From positions 36,688 through 100,687 of the forward strand of contig NZ_VOGW01000187.1 of the NCBI RefSeq assembly GCF_007896895.1: a stretch of DNA of 64,000 nucleotides, given 5' to 3'. The translations under genes were made by a program, and so were the position numbers. Positions 23,009-32,003 of the stretch are shown in pieces (the stretch's first letter is position 1; every line of letters begins with the position of its first letter). Under the pieces are notes generated by a model. It had not been told where the DNA came from and ran no database searches. It worked only from the letters and a program-made list of their open reading frames with translations. The DNA comes from Streptomyces misionensis. GTDB lineage: Bacteria > Actinomycetota > Actinomycetes > Streptomycetales > Streptomycetaceae.

Positions 23009-25717
23009 ATGAGCGAGCACCGTCGCAAACCGCCGCAGCCGCAGGGAGGCGGACGTGCCGCGGCCCGACGTGGCCAGCCCGGCTCGTCCCCCGGCCGCCG
23101 CGCGGCACCGCGAGGCGCCAGCGGATCGCCTGCCGACTCTCCGGGAGACACGGAGCGGCCGCTCGGCGGCCGCGCCGAGGCCCGGCGCGCGGCCCAGAGA
23201 AACGGCGGCGGACGCCGCAGGGCCGAACCCGGGGGCCGCCGCGGCGGCCCGGGCGGGCCCACCGGACCAGGGCGCGGCCGGGGACGTACGGCACCGCCCG
23301 GCAAGAAGCGGATCATCGACTATCCCCGCGCGAACAAGTACGGATGGCGCCGCTGGGTGCCGTCCTGGAAGCTCGTGTCGGGCATGTTCATCGGCTTCGT
23401 CGGCTGCCTGGTGGCCGTGGCCGGCATCGGGTACGCGATGGTGAGCGTCCCCGACGTGGCCAAGACGGCGACGGCCCAGAACAACGTCTACTACTGGTCC
23501 GACAAATCGGTGATGGTCGCCACCGGCGGTGAGACCAACCGCCAGATCATCAACTACGAGGACATCCCCAGGGAGATGCGCTACGCCGTCATCTCCCAGG
23601 AGAACAAGACCTTCGAGACGGACAGCGGTGTCGACCCGGCGGGCATCGGGCGCGCGATCTTCAACATGGCCCGGGGCGGTCAGACCCAGGGCGGTTCGAC
23701 GATCACCCAGCAGTACGTGAAGAACGCCATGCTGGACGACCAGTCGCAGACCCTCTCCCGCAAGTTCAAGGAGATCTTCGTCGCGATCAAGGTGGGCGCC
23801 ACCGTCCCCAAGCCGAAGATCATGGCCGGCTATCTGAACTCGGCGTACTTCGGCCGCGGCGCCTACGGCATCCAGGCGGCCGCCCGTGCCTACTTCAACG
23901 TCGACGCCAAGGACCTCAACCCGGGCCAGTGCGCCTTCCTGTCGGCGATGCTGAAGGGCGCCACCTACTACGATCCGGCCGGCGCGACGTCCCTCGACCC
24001 CAACGCCACGGCGCAGGCGAACCAGAAGCGCGCCCTGGGGCAGATGCAGGACACCCTCGACAAGATGGTCAAGTACGGCCACCTCAGCGCCGCCGAGCGC
24101 GACAAGTACCGCACGCTGCCGCACTGGCAGAACCCGCGGTCCAACAGCCGGCTCAGCGGTCAGGTCGGTTACCTGGTCGACCTCGCCAAGTCCTACCTGA
24201 TCAACAACAGCGACAAGACCCACGTCACCGCGGACGATCTGCAGAAGGGCGGCTACCGGATCTACACGACCTTCGACAAGAAGAAGGTCAACGCGCTGGA
24301 AGCCGCCGTCAAGAACGTCCGGGACGCCAACATCAAGCCCAAGCAGCGCCCGGATACGGACACCCACGTCCAGTTCGGCGGTGCCTCGGTGGACCCGGCG
24401 TCGGGTGCCATCAAGGCCATCTACGGCGGTGAGGACGCGACCAAGCACTTCACCGACAACGCCGACTCGACCGGTGCCCAGGTGGGTTCGACGTTCAAGC
24501 CCTTCGTGCTGGCGGCCGCGATGAAGTGGGGTGTCCGGGACCCGCACGGCCCGCCGGACCAGGGGTCCGACCAGCGCACGATCGTCTCCCCCAAGAGCCT
24601 GTACAGCGGCAAGAACAAGCTGAAGATCGAGAAGTACGACCACACGGTCTGGACCGACAAGGACGGCAAGGAGTGGCTCCAGACCAACGACGGCGATGAC
24701 AACGTCGGCAACCCGCCGGACTACAAGATCGACCTCCGCGAGGCGATGCAGTTCTCGGTGAACTCCGCCTATGTGCAGCTCGGCATGGACGTGGGCCTGG
24801 ACAAGGTGAAGCAGTCCGCGCTCGACGCGGGTGTGCTGGAGAGCAGCCTGGCCAGCGCCAACTACCCGTCCTTCTCGATCGGTACCTCCGACCCGAGCGC
24901 CATCCGCATGGCCGGGGCCTACGGCACCTTCGCCGCCAGCGGGAAGCAGAACGATCCGTACTCGGTCGACAGGGTCGAGAACAAGGACGGGGTCGTCTTC
25001 ACGCACAAGGCGGCGCCGAAGGACGCCTTCGACCCGAACGTGGCGAACAACGTCACCGACGTCCTGCGGACCGTGGTCGACAAGGGCACGGGTACCAGCG
25101 CCCGGCTGCCCGGGCGTGAGGTGGCCGGCAAGACCGGTACCACCGACGGCAACAAGTCGGCCTGGTTCGTCGGCTACACCCCGCAGCTGTCCACCGCGAT
25201 CAGCATGTTCCGTCTGGACGACAACGCGAACAACAAGCAGCGGACGTTCCTGGAGATGTACGGAACGGGCGGCCAGAAGAAGATCCACGGTGCCTCGTTC
25301 CCGGCGGAGATCTGGCACGACTACATGGCCGAGGCGCTCCAGGGCCAGCCGGCGCTGACCTTCCCGGCGCCCCAGCCCATCGGCATGGTCGTCAACCCCG
25401 AGCCGACTCCGACGCCGTCCCCGTCGATCACGCAGAGCCCGTCCTCCAGCCCGAGCACGAGCCCGTCGCCGAGCGACAGCGGGCCCTCCCCGAGCCCGTC
25501 GAACAGCCAGACCTGCGGCTTCTTCGGCTGCAGCGACGGCGGCAACGGCAATGGCAACGGCGGGGGCAATGGCAATGGCAACGGCGGGGGCAACGGCAAC
25601 GGCAACGGCGGCCCCGGCGGGGGCGGTGGTCCGTCTCCCTCGACGTCGGCCACCGATCCCAACGGAGACAACCGGGGCACCGGCCCGGGAGGCTTCTGGG
25701 GAGACCCGACGGGCTGA
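23009..25717 (+). CDS. Class A penicillin-binding protein
   Basis: This 902-residue enzyme polymerises and cross-links peptidoglycan. A long basic cytoplasmic region (1-120) precedes one membrane segment (about 124-148). The GT51 domain has E198 in SQENKTF and GGSTITQQYVKN near 232. The transpeptidase domain has S494-T-F-K497, S583-V-N585 and K708-T-G-T. The tail (about 790-902) is Pro/Ser-rich, then carries Asn/Gly repeats. ATG 23009 follows GAGGAG. It matches mycobacterial ponA1 in position. The canonical EDxxF reads EN here. Confidence 0.95.
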   Translation: MSEHRRKPPQPQGGGRAAARRGQPGSSPGRRAAPRGASGSPADSPGDTERPLGGRAEARRAAQRNGGGRRRAEPGGRRGGPGGPTGPGRGRGRTAPPGKKRIIDYPRANKYGWRRWVPSWKLVSGMFIGFVGCLVAVAGIGYAMVSVPDVAKTATAQNNVYYWSDKSVMVATGGETNRQIINYEDIPREMRYAVISQENKTFETDSGVDPAGIGRAIFNMARGGQTQGGSTITQQYVKNAMLDDQSQTLSRKFKEIFVAIKVGATVPKPKIMAGYLNSAYFGRGAYGIQAAARAYFNVDAKDLNPGQCAFLSAMLKGATYYDPAGATSLDPNATAQANQKRALGQMQDTLDKMVKYGHLSAAERDKYRTLPHWQNPRSNSRLSGQVGYLVDLAKSYLINNSDKTHVTADDLQKGGYRIYTTFDKKKVNALEAAVKNVRDANIKPKQRPDTDTHVQFGGASVDPASGAIKAIYGGEDATKHFTDNADSTGAQVGSTFKPFVLAAAMKWGVRDPHGPPDQGSDQRTIVSPKSLYSGKNKLKIEKYDHTVWTDKDGKEWLQTNDGDDNVGNPPDYKIDLREAMQFSVNSAYVQLGMDVGLDKVKQSALDAGVLESSLASANYPSFSIGTSDPSAIRMAGAYGTFAASGKQNDPYSVDRVENKDGVVFTHKAAPKDAFDPNVANNVTDVLRTVVDKGTGTSARLPGREVAGKTGTTDGNKSAWFVGYTPQLSTAISMFRLDDNANNKQRTFLEMYGTGGQKKIHGASFPAEIWHDYMAEALQGQPALTFPAPQPIGMVVNPEPTPTPSPSITQSPSSSPSTSPSPSDSGPSPSPSNSQTCGFFGCSDGGNGNGNGGGNGNGNGGGNGNGNGGPGGGGGPSPSTSATDPNGDNRGTGPGGFWGDPTG
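25541..25612 (+). repeat. Three tandem 24-base Asn/Gly repeats in the PBP gene
   Basis: Three near-identical 24-base units (25541-25564, 25565-25588, 25589-25612) encode runs of GNGNGNGG. They lie in the extracellular tail of the PBP. Such repeats change copy number easily by slippage. Confidence 0.85.
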
Positions 25718-25761
25718 CCCGGCCGTCCGGCCGATTGGCGGTCATATCGCCCGCCATATGC

Positions 25762-25775
25762 GTTTCACGTGAAAC
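25762..25775. other. parS site 7
   Basis: Perfect GTTTCACGTGAAAC, 44 bases after the PBP stop and just before a terminator hairpin. Confidence 0.95.
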
Positions 25776-25777
25776 AT

Positions 25778-25807
25778 GGGCCGCCGCACCGCGAGGTGCG
25801 GCGGCCC
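25778..25807 (+). terminator. Terminator after the PBP gene
   Basis: A 13-base perfect stem (25778-25790 with 25795-25807) closes a GCGA loop. It lies two bases past parS site 7. A TTTT tract follows at 25814. Confidence 0.8.
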
Positions 25808-25845
25808 TCCGCGTTTTCCTGGACGGGTACGGCAGGATGTGGTCC

Positions 25846-27390
25846 ATGCCCAGTGCAGAGATGACACCCGCGGGCGTGCGCGAGCCCGAGCCGGAGCGAT
25901 CCGCCCCCTCGGAGCCGGTGCGGCCGACCAGGGAGGACGAGGTCGCAGCGGTCGGCAGTGAGCTGATCGGCGGCCCCATCGGGCGCTACGCCCGGCTGAG
26001 GACCTCCTGGTGGACGCCCGTCCGGGTCGTCGCACTGGTGGCGATCGGCATGTTCGCCCTCGGCCTGGTCCAGAAGGCACCGTGCTACCACAGTGCCTGG
26101 TTCTTCGGCGCGAGCTCCCAGTACACGAAGGCCTGCTACTCGGACATTCCGCACCTCTACCAGGGCCGTGGCTTCGCCGACCACCTCGTGCCCTATTTCG
26201 ACAAGCTCCCGGACGATCTCTCCGGCGGCATGGGCTACCTCGAATACCCGGTGCTGACCGGGGTCTTCATGCAGGTGGCCTCCTGGCTGACCCCGCACAG
26301 CGGCAGCATCCAGGACCAGGAGCAGTGGTACTGGTTCGTCAACGCCGCCATGTTGATGGTCTGCACGGCCGTCCTCGCCGTCTGCGTGGCCCGCACCCAC
26401 CGCCGACGCCCCTGGGACGGCCTCCTGGTCGCCCTGGCACCCGCCGCGGTGCTGACGGCCACCATCAACTGGGACCTGCTGGCGGTGGCACTGACGGCCG
26501 CCGCGATGCTGATGTGGTCCCGCCGTCGTCCGGTCGCCTTCGGCGTCCTCCTGGGGCTCGCCACGGCCGCCAAGCTCTACCCCGTCTTCCTGCTCGGCCC
26601 CCTGCTCGTGCTGTGCTGGCGGGCCGGCAAATGGCGGGAGTACGGGCAGGCCGTGGCCGGCGCGGCGGTCGCCTGGCTGGTGGTGAACCTGCCGGTGATG
26701 CTGTTCGCCTTCCCGGGCTGGTCGAAGTTCTACACGTTCAGCCAGGACCGGGGCGTCGACTTCGGCTCGTTCTGGCTGATCTGGTCCCAGAACTCCAGCA
26801 ACCCGCCCGGTACCGGCTTCGTGAACACCGCCGCGACGGCGCTGGTGGTGCTGTGCGCCCTCGGTATCGCCGTGCTCACCTTCACCGCCCCGCGCCGGCC
26901 GCGCTTCGCCCAGCTGGCCTTCCTGATCGTCGCGGTCTTCGTCCTCACCAACAAGGTCTACTCGCCGCAGTACGTGCTGTGGCTCGTACCGCTGGCGGCC
27001 CTCGCCCGGCCCAAGTGGCGGGACTTCCTGATCTGGCAGGCGTGCGAGGTGGCGTACTTCCTCGGCATCTGGATGTACCTCGCGTACACGACCAGCGGGG
27101 ACGCCCACAAGGGCCTGCCGACGCACGGCTACCACTGGGCGATCGTGCTGCACCTGCTGGGCACGCTGTACCTGTGCGCCGTCGTCGTCCGCGACATCCT
27201 GAAGCCGGAGCGGGACGTGGTGCGCAGGTCCGGGGACGACGACCCCTCGGGCGGGGTGCTCGACGGGGCGGATGACGTCTTCGTCCTGGGCGCGGCGGCC
27301 CGTCCGCCCCGGCACGCCGTTCACCACGAGGCGCCGCAGGTGGACTGGGGCAGGCCGGAATCGCCGTCCCAGCAGGGTGGTTCGCTCTGA
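25846..27390 (+). CDS. GT87-family polyprenyl-phosphate-dependent glycosyltransferase
   Basis: This 514-residue integral membrane protein has about ten hydrophobic segments, starting near residue 60 (VRVVALVAIGMFALGLVQKA). A first outer loop carries Cys, Tyr and Asp residues (LYQGRGFADHLVPYFD and GYLEYPVLTG). The layout fits the GT-C fold of GT87/DUF2029 mannosyl- or arabinosyltransferases. ATG 25846 is chosen because earlier in-frame starts run into the terminator and parS; ATG 25837 is also possible. Mycobacteria have a similar gene after ponA1. The donor and acceptor are unknown. Confidence 0.82.
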   Translation: MPSAEMTPAGVREPEPERSAPSEPVRPTREDEVAAVGSELIGGPIGRYARLRTSWWTPVRVVALVAIGMFALGLVQKAPCYHSAWFFGASSQYTKACYSDIPHLYQGRGFADHLVPYFDKLPDDLSGGMGYLEYPVLTGVFMQVASWLTPHSGSIQDQEQWYWFVNAAMLMVCTAVLAVCVARTHRRRPWDGLLVALAPAAVLTATINWDLLAVALTAAAMLMWSRRRPVAFGVLLGLATAAKLYPVFLLGPLLVLCWRAGKWREYGQAVAGAAVAWLVVNLPVMLFAFPGWSKFYTFSQDRGVDFGSFWLIWSQNSSNPPGTGFVNTAATALVVLCALGIAVLTFTAPRRPRFAQLAFLIVAVFVLTNKVYSPQYVLWLVPLAALARPKWRDFLIWQACEVAYFLGIWMYLAYTTSGDAHKGLPTHGYHWAIVLHLLGTLYLCAVVVRDILKPERDVVRRSGDDDPSGGVLDGADDVFVLGAAARPPRHAVHHEAPQVDWGRPESPSQQGGSL

Positions 27391-27414
27391 GCGAACGCTC
27401 CTCCAGGGCATGAA

Positions 27415-27448
27415 GAAGGCCGTACACGGAGCGCCGTGTACGGCCTTC
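27415..27448. terminator. Bidirectional terminator
   Basis: A perfect 15-base stem (27415-27429 with 27434-27448) closes an AGCG loop between convergent genes (GT87 and the racemase-like gene). Confidence 0.85.
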
Positions 27449-27463
27449 TCGCGAACTCGTGCC

Positions 27464-28495
27464 TCAGCGGTCCACGATGCGGTCGAACTGCGTCGTGGTG
27501 TGGCGCAGATGGGCCACCAGCTCGTCGCCGACCTTGGGCTCCGCTGCGTCCGAGGGGACGAACAGGATCGACACCTGCATGTGCGGCGGCTCGGCGAACC
27601 AGCGCTGCTTGCCGTCCCAGACGAACGGCGAGAGGTTCCGGTTGACCGTGGCGAGACCGGCGCGGGCGACGCCCTTGGCGCGCGGCATGACGCCGTGCAG
27701 GGCCTTCGGGGCCTCCAGGCCCACCCCGTGCGACGTACCGCCCGCCACGACCACCAGGAAGCCGTCGGAGGCCGCCTTCTGCTGCCGGTAGCCGAACCGG
27801 TCGCCCTTGGCCACCCGCGTGACGTCCAGGACGGCACCGCGGTACTCGGTCGCCTCGTGGTCCCCCAGCCACAGCCGTGTGCCGATGCGGGCGCGGAACC
27901 GGGTCTGCGGGAACTGCTGCTGGAGCCGGGCCAGTTCGTCGGCCTTGAGGTGGCTGACGAACATCGTGTGCAGCGGCAGCCGGGCCGCGCGCAACCGGTC
28001 CATCCAGCCGATGACCTCCTCGACGGCGTCCGAGCCGTCGGTGCGGTCCAGCGGCAGATGGATGGCGAAGCCTTCGAGGCGGACGTTCTCTATGGCCTGG
28101 TGCAGCTGCGGCAGGTCCTGCTCGCTGATGCCGTGCCGCTTCATCGAGGACATCACCTCGATGACGACCCGGGCACCCACCAGGCCGTACACGCCGTCGA
28201 TCGAGGAGACCGAACGCACGACCCGGTCGGGCAGCGGCACGGGCTCCTCGCCGCGCCGGTAGGGCGTCAGCACCAGCAGGTCACCACTGAAGAAATCCTT
28301 GATGCGCGCGGCCTCGTACGTCGTGCCGACGGCGAGCAGGTCCGAGCCGAGCCGCGTGGCCTCTTCCGACAGCCGTTCGTGCCCGAAGCCGTAGCCGTTG
28401 CCCTTGCAGACCGGTACCAGGCCCGGGAACTGCTCCTGCACATGCTTGTGGTGCGCCCGCCAGCGCGCGGTGTCGACGTAGAGCGTGAGCGCCAT
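27464..28495 (-). CDS. Alanine racemase-like PLP protein
   Basis: This 343-residue protein resembles the N-terminal barrel of alanine racemase: VPVCKGNGYGFGHERLSEEA (residues 28-47) matches the PLP-lysine motif KANAYGHG, with K31 the likely Schiff-base lysine. FVSHLKADELARL resembles the substrate-side HxASADE segment. The C-terminus (GTRLWLGDHEATEYRGAVLDVTRV) resembles the second domain. It is probably not the main racemase. Its position 83 bases downstream of femX suggests a role in peptidoglycan precursor metabolism (inference). Confidence 0.82.
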   Translation of the reverse strand: MALTLYVDTARWRAHHKHVQEQFPGLVPVCKGNGYGFGHERLSEEATRLGSDLLAVGTTYEAARIKDFFSGDLLVLTPYRRGEEPVPLPDRVVRSVSSIDGVYGLVGARVVIEVMSSMKRHGISEQDLPQLHQAIENVRLEGFAIHLPLDRTDGSDAVEEVIGWMDRLRAARLPLHTMFVSHLKADELARLQQQFPQTRFRARIGTRLWLGDHEATEYRGAVLDVTRVAKGDRFGYRQQKAASDGFLVVVAGGTSHGVGLEAPKALHGVMPRAKGVARAGLATVNRNLSPFVWDGKQRWFAEPPHMQVSILFVPSDAAEPKVGDELVAHLRHTTTQFDRIVDR

Positions 28496-28578
28496 GGCCG
28501 GACCCGGACCCTTTCTCGTGGCTGAGGTGTATCGGTGGTGTGAGTGCTGTGAACCCTATGGAATCAAACGCCGGCGGC

Positions 28579-29700
28579 TCAGCGGCGCGACATGTAGATG
28601 TCGAGCGCCTTGTGGAGCAGCTTGTTCAGCGGGAAGTCCCATTCGCCGAGGTACTCCGCGGCCTGCCCGCCCGTGCCGACCTTGAACTGGATCAGGCCGA
28701 ACAGGTGGTCCGACTCGTCCAGCGAGTCGGAGATGCCGCGCAGGTCGTAGACGGTGGCGCCGAGCGCGTAGGCGTCGCGCAGCATCCGCCACTGCATCGC
28801 GTTCGACGGGCGGACCTCGCGGCCGATGTTGTCGGAGGCGCCGTAGGAGTACCAGACGTGGCCGCCGACGATCAGCATCGTCGCCGCGGAGAGGTTCACG
28901 CCGTTGTGCCGGGCGAAGTACAGCCGCATGCGGTTGGGGTCCTCGGTGTTGAGGGCCGTCCACATGCGCTGGAAGTACGACAGCGGGCGCGGCCGGAAGT
29001 GGTCGCGCACGGCCGTGATCTCGTACAGCCGCTGCCACTCGGCGAGGTCCTGGTAACCGCCCTGGACGACCTCGACGCCGGCCTTCTCGGCCTTCTTGAT
29101 GTTGCGCCGCCACAGCTGGTTGAAGTTCTTGTGGACCTCTTCCAGGGAACGGTTCGCCAGCGGCACCTGGTAGACGTAGCGGGGCTGCACGTCGCCGAAG
29201 CCGGCGCCGCCGTCCTCGCCCTGCTGCCAGCCCATGCGGCGCAGCTTGTCGGCCACCTCGAAGGCGCGCGGCTCGATGTAGTCGGCCTCCAGGTCGCGCA
29301 GGCGCTTGACGTCCTGGTCCTGGATGCCCTTCTTGATCGTCTCGGCGTTCCAGCGCCGGATGATCACCGGCGGGCCCATCTTCACGGAGAAGGCGCCCTG
29401 CTGCTTCAGGTGCGCCAGCATCGGCTGGATCCAGTCGTCCAGGTTCGGCGCGTACCAGTTGATGACCGGGCCCTCGGGCAGATAGGCGAGGTAGCGCTTG
29501 ATCTTGGGCAGCTGGCGGTAGAGGACCAGGCCCACGCCGACCAGCTGACCGGTGCGCTCGTCGAACCAGCCGAGGTTCTCCGAACGCCACTCCGCCTTCA
29601 CGTCTGCCCAGGCCGGGACCTGCATGTGACTCGCCGACGGCAGGCTCTGGATGTAGGCCAGATGTTGCTCGCGGCTGATGGTCCTCAGGGTCAGGCTCAT
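28579..29700 (-). CDS. femX: FemX-type peptidoglycan glycyltransferase
   Basis: This 373-residue FemABX-family enzyme has two GNAT-like domains. AYLPEGPVINW and SVKMGPPVIIRRW are in the first half; FNQLWRRNIKKAEKAGVEV and LGATVYDLRGISD in the second. In S. coelicolor FemX attaches the first glycine of the interpeptide bridge to the LL-diaminopimelate side chain of lipid II. I chose ATG 29700 (MSLTLRTISREQH) because GAGGAGC lies ten bases upstream; a start at 29733 is less likely. Confidence 0.9.
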   Translation of the reverse strand: MSLTLRTISREQHLAYIQSLPSASHMQVPAWADVKAEWRSENLGWFDERTGQLVGVGLVLYRQLPKIKRYLAYLPEGPVINWYAPNLDDWIQPMLAHLKQQGAFSVKMGPPVIIRRWNAETIKKGIQDQDVKRLRDLEADYIEPRAFEVADKLRRMGWQQGEDGGAGFGDVQPRYVYQVPLANRSLEEVHKNFNQLWRRNIKKAEKAGVEVVQGGYQDLAEWQRLYEITAVRDHFRPRPLSYFQRMWTALNTEDPNRMRLYFARHNGVNLSAATMLIVGGHVWYSYGASDNIGREVRPSNAMQWRMLRDAYALGATVYDLRGISDSLDESDHLFGLIQFKVGTGGQAAEYLGEWDFPLNKLLHKALDIYMSRR

Positions 29701-29831
29701 GTCGGGGCGCTCCTCGGGCTGGTGTGTCCCCATGGGTACAGGGGCTCCGGCTCTCGCGCCGAAGCCTACTGCCCGGGTGAGCGCCCCGACCGGGCGGACG
29801 GCTCAGAAGGATCCGCCCGCAAGGGGACGGG

Positions 29832-30143
29832 TCAGAAGAGCCCGCCGAACAGACCGCCGTTCGACATGCCGATCAGCAGGCCGATTCCGGCGGCGCCGAG
29901 ACCCAGGACGAGCCCGAAGCGCTCGCGGGTGGTCACCGAGACCCACTGCCCGTACGCGCCGGTGAGGATCCCCACCAGGCCGGCCCAGGACGTCAGCAGA
30001 TGCAGGCCGGGGAAGAACGCGGTGATGAAGGACAGCAGGCCGAGCACCAGCGTCACGGCCATCAGGGTGTCCGGGAGCGGATGGGTCTTGCCGTCGCTGG
30101 CGAAGAGGGATCCGGCGGTGTTCGGCTGAAAGGCCTCTGCCAT
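29832..30143 (-). CDS. Small integral membrane protein
   Basis: This 103-residue protein has three hydrophobic segments (about residues 28-47, 50-68 and 77-95) and a glycine-rich end (SNGGLFGGLF). The ATG 30143 follows GGAGGTG. I do not recognise the family. It lies between femX and the ribosomal operon and is transcribed towards femX. Confidence 0.75.
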   Translation of the reverse strand: MAEAFQPNTAGSLFASDGKTHPLPDTLMAVTLVLGLLSFITAFFPGLHLLTSWAGLVGILTGAYGQWVSVTTRERFGLVLGLGAAGIGLLIGMSNGGLFGGLF

Positions 30144-30180
30144 GGGGCACCTCCTGCGGAAGGCGGCGCATCGTAGCGCC

Positions 30181-30199
30181 GTACACACCCGAGGTGTAC
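30181..30199. promoter_or_regulatory. Inverted repeat upstream of small membrane protein gene
   Basis: GTACAC (30181-30186) and GTGTAC (30194-30199) are perfect arms around a seven-base spacer. They lie 38 bases upstream of the minus-strand gene and 238 bases before rpsF. This could be an operator; the regulator is unknown. Confidence 0.35.
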
Positions 30200-30436
30200 A
30201 GATTGACGGCCCTCCCAGCCGGATTTCAACCGGAAGCGGGTGTGCGGGTAGTCTGTACCGTCTGCACCGGTGTCTGCCCGGATCCACGGCGGGGAATCCT
30301 CCCGACCCGTGATCGTCGTCTGATCGTCAGTGGAAACCCCTGATTGTCAGTGGCGGCCGATACCGTTGCGAACGCATTACGACCCTCCTGCCACGGAACG
30401 ACCGTGGCCGCTGAGTCCAAAGGAGGTGGGTTCCAC

Positions 30437-30727
30437 ATGCGTCACTACGAGGTGATGGTCATCCTCGACCCCGATCTCGAGGAGCGTGCGGTCTCCCCGC
30501 TGATCGAGAACTTCATGTCCGTCGTCCGTGATGGCGGCGGCAAGGTGGAGAAGGTCGACACCTGGGGCCGTCGTCGTCTCGCCTACGAGATCAAGAAGAA
30601 GCCCGAGGGCATCTACTCGGTCATCGACCTGCAGGCCGAGCCTGCGGTCGTCAAGGAGCTCGACCGGCAGATGAACCTGAACGAGTCGGTCCTCCGGACC
30701 AAGGTCCTCCGTCCCGAGACCCACTGA
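30437..30727 (+). CDS. rpsF: 30S ribosomal protein S6 (bS6)
   Basis: This 96-residue protein (MRHYEVMVILDPDLEERAVSPL) is the ferredoxin-like bS6 that pairs with S18 on the small-subunit platform. A near-perfect AAAGGAGGTG ribosome binding site precedes the ATG. It starts the rpsF-ssb-rpsR-rplI operon, a conserved arrangement. Confidence 0.97.
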   Translation: MRHYEVMVILDPDLEERAVSPLIENFMSVVRDGGGKVEKVDTWGRRRLAYEIKKKPEGIYSVIDLQAEPAVVKELDRQMNLNESVLRTKVLRPETH

Positions 30728-30800
30728 GCTTTCGCTCGGCTGATCCCGGGATTCGAGTAGCAGCAAGCAGCCAGCAGCAAACCCGCCGAGAGGTTCCCCC

Positions 30801-31235
30801 ATGGCAGGCGAGACCGTCATCACGGTCATCGGCAATCTTGTCGACGACCCCGAGCTGCGCTTCACCCCGTCCGGTGCGGCGGTCGCGAAGTTCCGTGTCG
30901 CGTCCACTCCCCGCACCTTCGACCGTCAGACCAACGAGTGGAAGGACGGCGAGAGCCTCTTCCTGACCTGCTCGGTCTGGCGCCAGGCGGCGGAGAACGT
31001 CGCCGAGTCGCTCCAGCGAGGCATGCGCGTGATCGTGCAGGGCCGGCTGAAGCAGCGGTCCTACGAGGACCGTGAGGGCGTCAAGCGCACGGTCTACGAG
31101 CTGGACGTCGACGAGGTCGGCCCCAGCCTGCGCAATGCCACGGCCAAGGTCACCAAGACCTCCGGTGGTGGCGGCCGCGGTGGCCAGGGCGGTTACGGCG
31201 GCGGTGGCGGCTACTCGGACGAGCCTCCCTTCTAG
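30801..31235 (+). CDS. ssb: Single-stranded DNA-binding protein (short linker)
   Basis: This 144-residue SSB has a full OB fold (residues 1-110, ETVITVIGNLVDDPELRF and FLTCSVWRQAAENVAESL). Only about 25 Gly-rich linker residues separate it from the partner-binding tip DEPPF. From memory, the main Streptomyces SSB of this operon is near 200 residues with a much longer Gly-rich linker, so about 50 residues seem missing. The reading frame and tip are intact. It binds ssDNA in replication and repair. It lies between rpsF and rpsR. Confidence 0.95.
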   Translation: MAGETVITVIGNLVDDPELRFTPSGAAVAKFRVASTPRTFDRQTNEWKDGESLFLTCSVWRQAAENVAESLQRGMRVIVQGRLKQRSYEDREGVKRTVYELDVDEVGPSLRNATAKVTKTSGGGGRGGQGGYGGGGGYSDEPPF

Positions 31236-31275
31236 GGCTCGTATCCACACTTCTTGATCACACAGGAGAAACACC

Positions 31276-31512
31276 ATGGCGAAGCCGCCTGTGCGCAAGC
31301 CGAAGAAGAAGGTCTGCGCTTTCTGCAAGGACAAGGTCACGTACGTGGACTACAAGGACACGAACATGCTGCGGAAGTTCATTTCCGACCGTGGCAAGAT
31401 CCGTGCCCGCCGCGTGACCGGCAACTGCACTCAGCACCAGCGTGACGTCGCCACGGCCGTGAAGAACAGCCGTGAGATGGCGCTGCTGCCCTACACGTCC
31501 ACCGCGCGCTAA
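31276..31512 (+). CDS. rpsR: 30S ribosomal protein S18 (bS18), zinc-binding form
   Basis: This 78-residue protein contains VCAFCKDK (C14, C17) and a third cysteine in TGNCTQHQRD, so it is the C+ (zinc-binding) type of bS18. Streptomycetes and mycobacteria usually carry a second, zinc-free S18 elsewhere under Zur control. The ribosome binding site is CAGGAGA. It binds S6 and 16S rRNA. Confidence 0.96.
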   Translation: MAKPPVRKPKKKVCAFCKDKVTYVDYKDTNMLRKFISDRGKIRARRVTGNCTQHQRDVATAVKNSREMALLPYTSTAR

Positions 31513-31530
31513 GGGAAGGGTGACCGACTC

Positions 31531-31977
31531 ATGAAGATCATCCTCACCCACGAGGTGTCCGGCCTCGGTGCCGCCGGCGACGTTGTCGACGTCAAGGACG
31601 GCTACGCTCGCAACTACCTGATCCCGCGGAAGTTCGCTATCCGCTGGACCAAGGGTGGCGAGAAGGACGTCGAGCAGATCCGTCGTGCTCGCAAGATCCA
31701 CGAGATTCAGACCATCGAGCAGGCCAACCAGATCAAGGCCCAGCTCGAAGGCGTGAAGGTCCGCCTGGCCGTTCGCTCCGGCGACTCCGGCCGTCTCTTC
31801 GGTTCCGTCACCCCGGCCGACATCGCGTCCGCGATCAAGGCTTCCGGTGGCCCCGAGGTCGACAAGCGCCGTGTGGAGCTGTCCGCTCCGATCAAGACCC
31901 TGGGCGCCCACGAGACGTCCGTGCGTCTGCACCCCGAGGTGGCCGCCAAGGTCAACATCGAGGTCGTCGCGGGCTGA
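31531..31977 (+). CDS. rplI: 50S ribosomal protein L9 (bL9)
   Basis: This 148-residue protein starts MKIILTHEVSGLGAAGDVVDVKDGYARNYLIPR, the diagnostic bL9 N-terminal domain. A long connecting helix and C-terminal domain follow. It lies 18 bases after rpsR and ends the operon at the hairpin that follows. Confidence 0.97.
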   Translation: MKIILTHEVSGLGAAGDVVDVKDGYARNYLIPRKFAIRWTKGGEKDVEQIRRARKIHEIQTIEQANQIKAQLEGVKVRLAVRSGDSGRLFGSVTPADIASAIKASGGPEVDKRRVELSAPIKTLGAHETSVRLHPEVAAKVNIEVVAG

Positions 31978-32003
31978 CCGCCGTGCTCGGTCTGAGCAGC
32001 TGA

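Noticed and set aside
25541..25612. Tandem repeats as a possible CRISPR or mobile repeat
   Set aside because: There are no spacers; the units are in frame and encode Gly/Asn repeats of the PBP tail.
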